Assembly: GCF_016722925.1 (NCBI RefSeq)
Contig: NZ_JAEQNC010000023.1
Span: 1 to 49,486 of the forward strand
Direction of reading: 5' to 3'
Source of the DNA: Phytoamicus setariae
GTDB lineage: Bacteria > Pseudomonadota > Alphaproteobacteria > Rhizobiales > Rhizobiaceae
Length of the DNA stretch: 49,486 nt
Below the pieces are notes generated by a model, which saw only the letters and a list, made by a program, of their open reading frames with translations, had not been told where the DNA came from and did not search any database. Positions 1 through 8,233 of the stretch are shown here, piece by piece; position 1 is the first letter of the stretch; the number at the start of each line of letters is the position of its first letter. A program made the translations under genes and the position numbers.

Positions 1-141
1 AATGCCGTCGACGGCCAGATGCATTGCCGTCTGGTAGCGTTTGAGCGCGGCGATCGTCTGTCGGCCAAGTATGCCGTCCAAGGATCCCGGATCATAGCCG
101 AGCTCCTTCAGTCGGCGCTGGATATCCAACGTCGTCTTCAT
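1..141 (-). CDS. Peptidoglycan-binding domain protein, N-terminal part (cut by window edge)
   Basis: Reading leftward from an ATG at 141 there are 47 open codons running off the window. The translation begins MKTTLDIQRRLKELGYDPG and continues with LDGILGRQTIAALKRYQ. This is the helical repeat of a PG_binding_1 domain, which binds bacterial cell wall and is usually fused to a lytic or hydrolytic domain in phage endolysins and cell-wall hydrolases. Only the binding domain is visible, so the catalytic part, if any, lies outside. A phage origin is plausible because a phage tail remnant lies at 1.9-3.1 kb, but that is inference. Confidence 0.7.
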   Translation of the reverse strand, partial: MKTTLDIQRRLKELGYDPGSLDGILGRQTIAALKRYQTAMHLAVDGI

Positions 142-212
142 TGCGATTTTCCTTATTGAGAAACCGTTGATACGTGGCGCTCGCCGCTACCCTGTTTTAG
201 AATTTGGAAACC

Positions 213-245
213 AGTTCAACTATAGACCCGAAGACCTGTTGAACT
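213..245. promoter_or_regulatory. 8-bp inverted repeat in a divergent intergenic region
   Basis: AGTTCAAC at 213-220 is matched by GTTGAACT at 238-245, a perfect 8-bp dyad with a 17-bp spacer. It sits between the leftward peptidoglycan-binding gene (start 141) and the rightward DUF6894 gene (start 311). The placement suits an operator serving one or both genes. No regulator is identified and no clear sigma70 promoter was found around it. Confidence 0.3.
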
Positions 246-310
246 CGTTCGGGGATATGAAATCCACCGGCAGGCGAGCATCAAAGTCATGCAAACTTCG
301 GAGACAATGA

Positions 311-535
311 TTGCCTCTGTTCTACTTCACGCTGCGCATGCGCGATCACAGCGTCAGCGAACCCTTTGCACACGAATTGCCGGATCTTGAGGCCGCCCGG
401 TCGCTGGCTTCTCAAGCTGCGGCTAAACTAACTCCGGAGGCTCCGGACTGCACCAGTGCCGGTCCATTCATCGAGATTTACGATCCGGCGGGCGCGCTAC
501 TGGATGTCATTTCCGTTGCCGGGTCGCTGCTGTAA
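311..535 (+). CDS. DUF6894-like small protein
   Basis: This 74-aa protein starts at TTG, translated as MPLFYFTLRMRD, and carries the ELPDLEAARSLA segment. It matches the layout of the short DUF6894 proteins common in Rhizobiales: an aromatic N-terminal strand, then the LPDLEAA helix. Their function is unknown. The start is TTG because the conserved MPxxYF-type N-terminus begins exactly there; a nearby ATG at 307 is in another frame. Another small gene follows 17 bases downstream, and the two may share a transcript. Confidence 0.6.
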   Translation: MPLFYFTLRMRDHSVSEPFAHELPDLEAARSLASQAAAKLTPEAPDCTSAGPFIEIYDPAGALLDVISVAGSLL

Positions 536-552
536 TGACTTGAGGGAACAAT

Positions 553-699
553 ATGCCGATGTGGTTTGTTGAGCCTTTGAATATTCGGACAAGGGACATG
601 GTCGAGGCGATAGTTGCAGGTGGTGCATTTTTGGTCTTGCTGCTGGTAATCGCGGTTGTTTGGTCTGCGTTGAGCTTTTCACCAAGCGATTACTGGTAG
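553..699 (+). CDS. Small single-pass membrane protein (48 aa)
   Basis: ATG at 553 follows a GAGGGA ribosome-binding site at 542-547. The 48-residue product ends at TAG 697-699. After a short polar N-terminus (MPMWFVEPLNIRTRDM) it has one hydrophobic stretch, AFLVLLLVIAVVWSAL, then a polar tail SFSPSDYW. That is the layout of a small inner-membrane protein with one helix. The family is not recognised. The ribosome-binding site and position just after the DUF6894 gene support a real two-gene unit. Confidence 0.5.
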   Translation: MPMWFVEPLNIRTRDMVEAIVAGGAFLVLLLVIAVVWSALSFSPSDYW

Positions 700-859
700 T
701 TCGCCGGCTACTGATCATCGGCGACGTTAGCGAGATGGTATCCGTTTTCTGCAGCGCTCATTTTGCGACAAAAGTTTGCTCACCTATTCGACGGATGCGT
801 CCGAAGACCGGACAACCGTCCACGTGATGTCGTGGATAGGAGGCCGAAGCGCTAACCGC

Positions 860-1681
860 CTAAACCTGCGATTTCCGCGCGATGAACGTCGCCCTTTGTC
901 CGCTATAGTAGCGATCCTCAAGCCCCTTTGCTGTTGGCTTGAGGCGGACGATGTCACCGAAACCGCAGTATTCTAGCAAACTTTTAACTGCGGGGGCATT
1001 GGGCGAGAATTGACAAAAGTCTTTTGGTCGCCAGCGAGCTGTGCTGATGTTACTCGCATCCGGTGTCGCGGCCGAAACCCTGCGCATGTGCCACAATGGC
1101 CATCGCTCAAGGATTGGATTGATGAGCGGTACCTTCATGAGCGTGGTGTCGACCACCAAAACTTCACCCGTTATGGCCGAGATACGCTTCATTGTGAAAA
1201 CCGGATTCTCCAGATGATAGAGAATACCGAGGCACAGCACGAGATCGAAGACGCCGTGCGTGGAGGGGTGGAGCTCCAGGAGATCGATCTGCTGGAACTC
1301 CAGATTCGGCAACCCGATCGTATCCTTGACGAAGTTTGCCTGCTCTATGTAGTGCGGGTCGATATCGATGCCGCATACATACTCGGCCCCTGACCTTGCT
1401 GCTTGGACTGAGAAGCCGCCGCAGTTGCAGGCGATGTCGAGAACCCGCTTCCTCTTCAATGATCCGCCGCAGGCAGCGACGATGTCGCCCCATGCGTGAT
1501 CGAGGAAGGTTGGTAATCTCGTGCGTTCCCGGTTCTGCCGGGAGAGCTCCGGAACATAGGTACTGAGGCCGTAAGGCAGGTCGATGGCGTGATGGAACGG
1601 GGCGAGGTGATGAACAGTCGCCTCAATTTCAGCCTTGCTTTTCGCCTCGTTCTGAGGCGCAGCTTTTCGCAGGGGTAGCAT
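860..1681 (-). CDS. Class I SAM-dependent methyltransferase, CmoB/DUF1698-like
   Basis: A 273-aa protein starts at ATG 1681 (MLPLRKAAPQNE), chosen because GGAGAAG lies four bases upstream; the open frame extends further upstream without such a site. The Rossmann SAM-binding core is clear: motif I VLDIACNCGGFSVQA, the acidic loop CGIDIDPHYIEQA, and motif IV FDLVLCLGILYHLENP. This LGxLYHLxNP pattern is typical of the methyltransferases grouped with CmoB and the DUF1698 (tRNA mo5U34 type) family. In unlinked plasmid copies, however, the substrate is often a lipid, sugar or small molecule. The gene is isolated and intact inside a region of decayed genes. The substrate cannot be inferred from its neighbours. 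Confidence 0.75.
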   Translation of the reverse strand: MLPLRKAAPQNEAKSKAEIEATVHHLAPFHHAIDLPYGLSTYVPELSRQNRERTRLPTFLDHAWGDIVAACGGSLKRKRVLDIACNCGGFSVQAARSGAEYVCGIDIDPHYIEQANFVKDTIGLPNLEFQQIDLLELHPSTHGVFDLVLCLGILYHLENPVFTMKRISAITGEVLVVDTTLMKVPLINPILERWPLWHMRRVSAATPDASNISTARWRPKDFCQFSPNAPAVKSLLEYCGFGDIVRLKPTAKGLEDRYYSGQRATFIARKSQV

Positions 1682-1870
1682 CGTGCTTCTCCACGGTTGC
1701 AATTGTCCTAAAGCAAAATGCTGCAGGGAATCGCAATGGAACCTGCCAAACAATCAGGAGATCGAAAGGGTTCCATCACGATGTCTGTCAAAAAAGGCCA
1801 GAGCAAGTCCGACGTCCATTGCATAGAGGCTTTTCACTTTCCCACAGCTGCAGCCCCTGACGAACTCCAA

Positions 1871-3065
1871 TTACTTTGGCCAGTAAACGTTGTTTCCGAT
1901 GTCAAGCGGGATGGGGTCCATCTTCTGCAGCGCCCATTTCGCAGCGTAGAGCTTGGTCAGATAGTCGACAGACGCGCCCCATACATCGACGAGCGTCTGC
2001 CATGTGATCTCGTGTTCCACATCGCTGCCATCCTTGAACACGAACGTCGAGGTGTCCCCCGGGCGATTTTTAGCTGGGCGATGCTCGCAAGGCTTTGCAG
2101 GTTGCGCACCATCTTGTCTTCGGCGGTGATATGCACGCCGGAGAACAGCTTTCCTGCAAGCTCTCGCCGCTCATGCTCCGACTTGATCGCCCGCAGCATC
2201 TGGCCGGTATCGCGCTCCGGCTGGCCGAGTCGCTGTCATTCGGGTTCGCCTCTCGAATGGCAAGCCAGACAATGCCGTCGTTGCAGAGTGTGACGTCACC
2301 GGCGATGAACTTCTTGTTGACGTAGCCGAGCCGGGTCGAATTCCAGTCTATGACGTCGCGGGGTTCCAGCTTGCGCGCCCATGCCGGCAGCGGGATCACA
2401 TGCTTGACCAGCCGCAGATTGTCGTTGACCGCAAACCTCGCCACGCGCTGTGCCTGGGTGTTCGATCGGCAATAATCGAGGGTCATCTCGATGGCGCGGA
2501 TCTGGCCGTTGTCGGCCGCCAGCTGGTCGGCATTGGTGCGGCGTTTGAATGCCTTCATCTGCCCGCCGTTCTCGGGCTCGCAATAGCTGCCGGTCACGGA
2601 ATTATAGACGCTCTCGCGACCGGGGAACATGTCGCCGGAAACACCCTGCGAAATGACGATATCGTCGTCGGTGATCGAGACGACCGCTGCCGGAATAGCA
2701 CCGGTATAGACCTTGTAGATTCCGCCGCTTTCGACCAGGCGACCGTTGCAGGCCGAGAGAATGCGCTCGATGACGGTCAACGGTTCGGAGAGATTGATCT
2801 CCGTGCCGACCCGGTAACGCTTCTCGGTGCTACCGTTGGCAAGCGTCATGTTCTCGTCGCAGACGTTTGCAGCCGCTGTCCAACTATCATTATCGAAGCG
2901 CCGTGCCGGTCAGGCCCAGCCACCGTAAAGCCGTTCGTTGCCTCGATAGATACCGCGCATGATATCGTAGGCGGCGACGATCGGATTGGCCGAATACTCA
3001 TAAGTGCTTTCATCGCCCCAACGATGCGCCCCAGACCCACCATTGGTGGAATCCTTGCGCCAGTC
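1871..3065 (-). pseudogene. Phage tail protein remnant with DUF4376-like C-terminus
   Basis: On the minus strand the homology starts near 3065 without a start codon (WRKDSTNGG...) and includes GDESTYEYSANPIVAAYDI and GIYRGNERLYGGWA. These are typical of putative phage tail/host-specificity proteins. The frame is then closed by TGA at 2912-2910 and reopens as PARRFDNDSWTAAANVCDE, followed by MTLANGSTEKRYRVGTEI. A frame change near 2215 leads into QPERDTGQMLRAIKSEHE. A second, in the G-run near 2060, leads into GDTSTFVFKDGSDVEHEI and ends ...DIGNNVYWPK at TAA 1873-1871. The last part resembles a DUF4376-type domain. A truncated front, an in-frame stop and two shifts make this a decayed prophage gene. 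Confidence 0.65.
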
Positions 3066-3545
3066 CTAGAGCGGCATTCCCTGCACGACGGCGGGCGCCG
3101 CCCTCCTCTCCTCCTCGTCGGGGAGCGCCTGAAAGGCCTCGCGGAAAGATTCGAGCATCGCCATCATGCCGGCGATGCGGCGTTCGAACGCCCGCGGATC
3201 GCGAGCCCAAGCGGAGAGCATGGTCTCAAGCGTGAACATCTCGGACAGCCGGAGGGCGTCTCCGGGCTCCCTACCCGGGCGCGGCTCCGACCATCGCTGT
3301 CCCGCTGTTCCGTGCACACCGTCGAGCAGCGATCTGTGCCAGGCACGGAACCTGCTCGCCCCCACGTAACGAGCGAGGGGCGCCCGGTCGCGCCGCTCGT
3401 CGTCCATCCAGTCTACCGGGAGGGAGAGCACCAGCATGGGCAGCTCCGCTACGTCTTCTTCGTGGCGTGGGCCTACCAGGAGCTGCCATCCGAGCCGCTC
3501 GCTACCATGATACAGACGCCCAGTAGCGCGAAACAACTGGTCCAA
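3066..3545 (-). CDS. Unrecognised open frame between two pseudogenes
   Basis: There is an open frame of 159 codons ending at TAG 3068-3066. Its first third overlaps the C-terminal coding part of the broken EamA gene in another frame, so only roughly 3066-3470 could be independent. That part reads ELPMLVLSLPVDWMDDERRD..., then AMLESFREAFQALPDEEERR, with a plausible mix of helices and high GC. The family is not recognised and no ribosome-binding site stands out. It may be a gene fragment brought in by the rearrangement that cut both neighbours. Existence as an expressed gene is doubtful. Confidence 0.25.
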   Translation of the reverse strand: MDQLFRATGRLYHGSERLGWQLLVGPRHEEDVAELPMLVLSLPVDWMDDERRDRAPLARYVGASRFRAWHRSLLDGVHGTAGQRWSEPRPGREPGDALRLSEMFTLETMLSAWARDPRAFERRIAGMMAMLESFREAFQALPDEEERRAAPAVVQGMPL

Positions 3546-3923
3546 AGGGCTCTACTGGCGGGAATCTCTCCGAGCAGGCCCCAACCCAGGAAGGCGGTAA
3601 CGAACGGCAGGGCGGCGTATATTACCGCGCAATGCGCGACGGACGTATGAGAATAGGCGGTGATCAGCATGACCGTTCCCGCCATCGTGTTTGCAACACA
3701 TAATAATTCGGGCTTACCTATTCTAACGAATTCGCGATACCAATCCCTACCGCGCAAGGATCGAGACGCCGACTAGGCTCAATGATCCGAAGATGCCGCG
3801 CCGTGCAATCACGGTAACGCTGTCGAGCGCTATCAGCCGAGTGAAGTAACCAGTGAAGCTCCAGGCTAATGCCGACAACAGAATAAATACGATGCCTGCA
3901 ATGTATTCGCGTCTATCGCTCAT
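3473..3923 (-). pseudogene. EamA/DMT-superfamily transporter, truncated and frameshifted
   Basis: The gene starts at ATG 3923 with MSDRREYIAGIVFILLSALA, the first helix of an EamA (drug/metabolite transporter) domain. It is closed by TAG at 3749-3747. Shifted by one base, the protein continues RGRDWYREFVRIGKPELL and AYSHTSVAHCAVIYAALP, then a helix ending LGVCIMVASGSDGSS, and stops at 3473. Only the first of the two EamA repeats is present (a full protein has about 300 residues and ten helices). The second repeat is replaced by unrelated sequence. A one-base shift plus loss of the second half make it a pseudogene. Confidence 0.65.
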
Positions 3924-4077
3924 GGCATTCTTCTAAAATATCGATTTTAAGCGGATTTCAGCGATCTCTCCCGAACGCATTCTTCGAGCGAGATGCAAAA
4001 CTTCAGCCGTTTGCGAGCCTGCGCTTTTGTTGCTGTCGACGGGCCGCGCGCTTTGTCCGCCGCTGCTCCGCTCTAGT

Positions 4078-5110
4078 TCACGCCACGGTTTCAAGCGAAT
4101 TGACCGGCCGCTTTTGAGGATATACCGGCCCTCGGCTGAGCCCCAACGTCTCGCGCACGGTGGTACCGGGATACTCGGAACGAAACAGCTTGCGTTCCTG
4201 AAGGATTGGCACGACGAGCCGGCAGAAATCCTCAAGCCCACCCGGTCCCGAACCGAAATTCAACATGAAACCGTCGGCTCCACGCTCTTCGAACAGGTGC
4301 TGCATGTGGTCGGCAACCTGTTCCGGCGTACCAGTTACCCCAGAACCGCTGCCCACTCCCGCATACCGGCGTGCGGTTTCGGCAAGGCTCAATCCTTCTT
4401 CACGGCTGAGCGACAGCAATGTCTGGTAAATGCCGCGTGATCCCACCTCGCTCTCGAAATCAGGCATCGGACCGTCTTTCGGGAAGAGGGTGAGATCGAT
4501 CCCGATATGTTTCGACGTCGTCCCGATTGCGAGTTCATCGCTCATCAAGCTGTTGCAGAATTCCAGCTTCTCGCGGGCAATTGTCTCCGTCTCGCCAACC
4601 GTGACCCTCAAACCAGATAGGATGGCGCAGTCATCGGGCGACCTACCGAACGAGGTAATGCGCCGTTTCATATCGTTGTAGAAGGGCTGCAGGTCGTTCA
4701 GATCTGTGCCACTGGCAAAAATCATTTCAGCCCAGCGGGCCGCGAACTCGCGCCCTCTTTCGGATGAGCCTGCCTGGATGATAACCGGCCGGCCCTGCGC
4801 ACTTTGTGGCGTGGTCAGGGCCCCCGCGTCTTTACATATTTGCCGACATAGTCAAATTCTTGCAGTTGCGCCGGGTCTATGTACACGCCAGCGGACTTGT
4901 CGGCGACGATCGCGTTTCGTCCAAAGCTTTCCCAAAGCTGCGCCGCGGCTTCAAGAACCTCTTCGGCACGATCATAGCGAGCGACGCGATCCAGGAGCTT
5001 TTCCATTCCAAAGCATTTGGCAGATTTATCGATGGTCGACGTCACTACATTCCAGGCGATCCGTCCGCCGCTCAATAGGTCAAGTGTGCCAAGAGCGCGC
5101 GCAATGTTAG
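4078..5110 (-). pseudogene. NtaA/SnaA/DszA-type FMN-dependent monooxygenase, broken
   Basis: The middle part (about 5110-4815) reads NIARALGTLDLLSGGRIAWN then VVTSTIDKSAKCFGMEK, diagnostic for class C flavin-dependent monooxygenases of the NtaA/SnaA/SoxA/DszA group in the luciferase-like superfamily. Near 4815 the frame changes. The second part contains QGRPVIIQAGSSERGREFAA and MIFASGTDLNDLQPFYND and ends ...PVNSLETVA at TGA 4080-4078. The N-terminal 100-130 residues are missing: upstream of 5110 the homology ends after another frame disturbance. Members use FMNH2 from a separate reductase to oxidise chelators, sulfur compounds or similar molecules. Truncation plus shifts make the copy nonfunctional. 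Confidence 0.7.
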
Positions 5111-5229
5111 GTCAAATGCGGAAACGATTTCCGCTTCGCGCCATAGGTGGGACGTCCATCATCCGAAGCTGAAGGGAGAGAACGTCGAAAAGCAACAGGC
5201 TATGATGGGTCCATTACCCCGTTCCCGGA

Positions 5230-5500
5230 ATGAAGCGCATCACCTGCAACATCGCCCTGCCCGCCTTAAAGATCGCAGTCTTCGATGGCTGCTTTTGGCA
5301 TAGGTGCGATATCCATCCGTCATCGGTGAAGAAGAACACCTCCTTCTGGATGGAGAAGATCGAACGCAACCGCGCACGTGACAGCCGTGTCCGCGCGCAC
5401 CTTGCAGAGATCGGCTGGACGACTCTTCGTTTCTGGGAGAATGAGGCGGTCGAAGCAATCGTGAAGAAGATCCTTTCGACCGTCGAACAATATAGAGCAG
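5230..5500 (+). pseudogene. Vsr (very short patch repair) endonuclease fragment
   Basis: The plus-strand frame contains KIAVFDGCFWHRCDIHPS, then NTSFWMEKIERNRARDSR and GWTTLRFWENEAVEAIVKKI. These are the central and C-terminal motifs of Vsr-type mismatch endonucleases, which cut beside T:G mismatches and often sit next to cytosine methyltransferases or in defence islands. The usual VFVDGCFWH has lost a residue, and the N-terminal half with the catalytic Asp region is absent. No true start is present. The fragment is convergent with the DUF1998 remnant, so both may come from one lost defence locus. Confidence 0.7.
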
Positions 5501-5508
5501 CAAAACTC

Positions 5509-6430
5509 TCACCTCGCGGCAGCGCGCGCTCGTTGCAGAACATGAAGCGGGCGCCTGGACAATTCGAAGCTGTCGACAGGGAAGTAGTTTCGACTGATGT
5601 CCAGACGGTCGAACAGCTTCCTCGCGTCCCATAGCGGGTGTACGACGACTCCCCATCGGCTCTTGTGCTCATCGAGTGAGAAGACCGGGATATCCAGTCT
5701 CTCCTTGACGCTCGAGACCGTGTTGCCGGGGATGAATGTTTTCGTCTGGAGCGCAAGCTCCATCGCGGCCTTCGGCCAGTCGCTAAGCTCAAAGTGGCCG
5801 TAATTCCCATCCATCCCGCACTCGTAGCAGGGATCTACCATCAGTCGAGAAGACCGTGAAAGTTCCTGTTGTTGTACCTCTGCAGGCACCTGTAGCAGGA
5901 AGATCCGCACCGCTTCATGTGGTCGGGGTCGACGATGTCGGTTCTCGGCCAGGCGCGCCCTCCTCGTCGAGGATGCTGCCTATCAGGGAGGAGACCGGGA
6001 TGGTGCTGTCGCCCACCAGATGGCGGCAGAAGCCCGAGCCGTTCGGCAGCGCGTCCGATATCTCGAGATATGGCAGCCGCTCACCGCTCGGCGAGTGCAT
6101 AATGTTCGGCGCCAGTGCGTCGAACTCCTCCGGCGCGATGTCGAGATCCAGGGCTGCGCGCTGGACGATGATCTCCGTCGCCGAGATTGCCGCGGCGCGG
6201 ACGCTTGTGCGGGACGGTTCGCGGCGCCCCATGGAGAGGCCGATGTCCATGTCGAGTAGGCGGAGGTTATCCCGTCGGCGCGGGCTGCCTGGCTCGCCTC
6301 CACCAAGGTCACCAACTCGCTGCAGATCGGACCGGTCAAGCTCTATCTGGCAATCCGCTCGCCGAGCTGCGCCAATGCGCTGCCGGCGTCGGAAATCGGT
6401 CGCAGTAGGCTCGAGATGGGCAATTTCGCC
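5509..6430 (-). pseudogene. DUF1998-type helicase C-terminus, multiply frameshifted
   Basis: On the minus strand, pieces in different frames line up with the DUF1998 domain that closes a family of large DEAD/DEAH helicases (as in DrmB of DISARM and DruE of Druantia). In order they are: IIVQRAALDLDIAPEEFDAL, LPYLEISDALPNGSGFCRHL, then after a shift the cysteine cluster CGSSCYRCLQRYNNRNFHGL, then LD followed by TGA and TAG. After another shift come DPCYECGMDGNYGHFELSDW and VVVHPLWDARKLFDRLD. The CxxxCxxC and HGLLD motifs are hallmarks. The whole helicase core is missing. At least two shifts and stops show long decay. Confidence 0.7.
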
Positions 6431-6841
6431 AGTTCGTATCAGATTGCTTTTATAGCATAATATTTTCTAAACGGATGTTATCTATCTATTTGCATCGGTC
6501 ACCGCATACCTTGCAGAAAATGTTCATCACTTTCGATAGGTAGCAAGTATCGATAGTGATGGATGTGGCGGAGAAAAGCGGCCCAATTCGTATTCCGGTG
6601 CCGCAAAACGCGCCCGAGAAACCCCAGAAATAGCAAAGGGACAGGATTCATGCCATCGAGCCCGATGATTACGTCCCGAGTGTTCGGACCCCAGCCCTAC
6701 TCGTGCAGATCGGACGCGAACACCTGGTACAGGCCCAGACGACCAAGGAAGATAGATCGGCAGATATGCTCAGGTTTGGTGAGCTTGGAACTTTCCGGGC
6801 ACTGACGCCGTTCCACGATCTTCAGAAGGCTGAGAAATCAG
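6431..6841. other. Intergenic stretch, no gene recognised
   Basis: The first 130 bases are AT-rich, with segments such as TTTATAGCATAATATTTTC near 6450-6470. The rest is higher in GC. Two short open frames exist on the plus strand (6563-6805 and 6703-6966), but neither has a ribosome-binding site, a recognisable family or a convincing composition. The stretch probably contains the promoter of the exported-protein gene at 6842, though I could not pick a clear -35/-10 pair. Confidence 0.4.
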
Positions 6842-7348
6842 ATGAGCAAGGCATTGTTGACAGCCTCCCTCCTCATATCGCTAATGGCCACATACCAGAC
6901 GTTGGCCAGCGAGGCGAGTTTTCTGAATGCGATGCAAGGCTCATATGTGGGCCGGGGCATTGTTAGGCTTCGCACGAATTTGGAACCGATCAAGGTCAAA
7001 TGCAGGTTCCGATCATCCGCCACAGCAAGTTCGTTGTCGCTGAGCGGTTCTTGCGCCGGTCTGGTGGTTATTTCCAAAAAAATCAGCGCAGATATTCGGC
7101 TGGCGGGCACACGCTACAAGGGAACCTACCTTGGCGCCGGTACCGGGCCTGCTGCGCTGAGTGGCAAACGACTGGGCAACGCAATCGCATTTTCCGTTCG
7201 CTGGGCCAAAAATGTCAACGGTGACCGCGACGCGACGCTGACCGTCGAGAAAGTGGGCGCAGCGGGATTAACGTTGAAAACGACCGATCGCGATCCAAAA
7301 ACCGGAAAGCTGGTTATCACCAGCGAGATCGTCATGACGCGGCGGTAA
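6842..7348 (+). CDS. Conserved exported protein of unknown function
   Basis: A 168-aa protein starts at ATG 6842. It begins with a Sec signal peptide: the basic end MSK, the hydrophobic core ALLTASLLISLMATYQ, and a likely cleavage site TLASEA. The mature part, about 145 residues, is predicted from the alternating pattern to be mostly beta strands (IVRLRTNLEPIKVKCRF, LRLAGTRYKG-type repeats, TLTVEKVGAAGLTLKTT). It has two cysteines (KCRF and GSCAGL) that could form a disulfide. I recognise the style of small periplasmic proteins in Rhizobiales but no named family. It stands alone and intact between decayed loci. Confidence 0.65.
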   Translation: MSKALLTASLLISLMATYQTLASEASFLNAMQGSYVGRGIVRLRTNLEPIKVKCRFRSSATASSLSLSGSCAGLVVISKKISADIRLAGTRYKGTYLGAGTGPAALSGKRLGNAIAFSVRWAKNVNGDRDATLTVEKVGAAGLTLKTTDRDPKTGKLVITSEIVMTRR

Positions 7349-7534
7349 TTGCCTGGTGCCCGAATTGCCAATACGCGCCCCGCGGTCAAAGAGGTTGGCC
7401 TCCATCGCGTCCTCCATCTGAACATGCATGGCCGAATTATTGCAGCGCACCAGTCCTAAGAGCGCTCAGCGTCGATCAGTCTTCGCCAAGCAACTAATGT
7501 GGCTGCGCTCGGTTGATCCGCTCATCCATCTGAG

Positions 7535-7612
7535 TGCTCTGCCCTCCCGGTGATCGATCATCGACCCGCTGACGGAATCCTCGGGTATGACGACGACGGA
7601 CTGCCGAACTGA
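7535..7612 (+). pseudogene. VapB antitoxin, C-terminal remnant
   Basis: Upstream of the PIN-domain gene, the frame ending at TGA 7610-7612 reads ALPVIDHRPADGILGYDDDG then LPN. This is the characteristic tail of VapB antitoxins (…LPVLDxRxxxEILGYDExGLP) that wraps around VapC. The N-terminal DNA-binding part is missing: upstream sequence in this frame has no recognisable antitoxin. The stop overlaps the vapC start (TGATG), the usual translational coupling in vapBC operons. Confidence 0.6.
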
Positions 7613-7995
7613 TGGTCATCGACACATCGGTCATCGTTGCCTTAGCCATGAATGAACCCGAAGCGGCTGACCTCGAGCGAAAGATCGCCAACGACCCACT
7701 TCGTCTCATCTCAGCGGCAAGCGTCCTCGAACTGGCAATGGTCATCGAAGCCCGCCTCGGTGAAGCAGGTGCCGCCGAGCTCGACCTGTGGCTGCACAAA
7801 GCAAATGTGGAGATCGTTTCTGTCGATCGCGAGCAGATAGATGCCGCCTAGCGTGCCTGGCGAAGATTTGGAAAAGGCCGACATCCCGCCGGCTTGAACT
7901 TTGGAGATTGCTTTTCCTACGCCCTCGCCTCGACCCGCGGCGAGCCTTTGCTGTTCAAGGCAATGATTTCTCCCAGACCGATATCCTGCAGGCAT
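7612..7995 (+). pseudogene. VapC-type PIN-domain ribonuclease toxin, inactivated
   Basis: ATG 7612 gives MVIDTSVIVALAMNEPEAAD, the first catalytic Asp of a PIN domain, and continues with SAASVLELAMVIEARLG. After ...VDREQIDAA there is a TAG (7849-7851). Beyond it, in frame, the family sequence resumes as [20 protein letters not shown] and [16 protein letters not shown], including the conserved [11 protein letters not shown] acidic motif. A missing base near 7961 then shifts the end, NDFSQTDI, to another frame. A nonsense codon plus a frameshift make the toxin inactive, in line with its antitoxin being reduced to a tail. Confidence 0.75.
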
Positions 7996-8233
7996 GAGGC
8001 CGGCACACCGGAAACGTTCGAATTCGCTGCCTGGCGTGTCTCCGTTGAACGGTTTGCGCAGACCTCGACGTCCCTGTTCTGGTCACTATCGGGGCAACCG
8101 CCGCACTGTCGAACAGACAGCATCGCTATTCAGGTAGAAATAGCCTCCTCCGCAGGCTTGCAATCCTGAAGCCGTGCTCCGACTTATGAAGTCGGTGTCC
8201 ACGCGCGGCAGAAAACACGAAAGAGCTGATTAT

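Noticed and set aside
776-976. Short plus-strand open frame
   Set aside because: It overlaps the end of the methyltransferase gene in antisense, without a ribosome-binding site.
2400-3650. 416-codon open frame on the plus strand
   Set aside because: It is antisense to the phage tail remnant and the EamA pseudogene; its length reflects GC bias, and no domain is visible.
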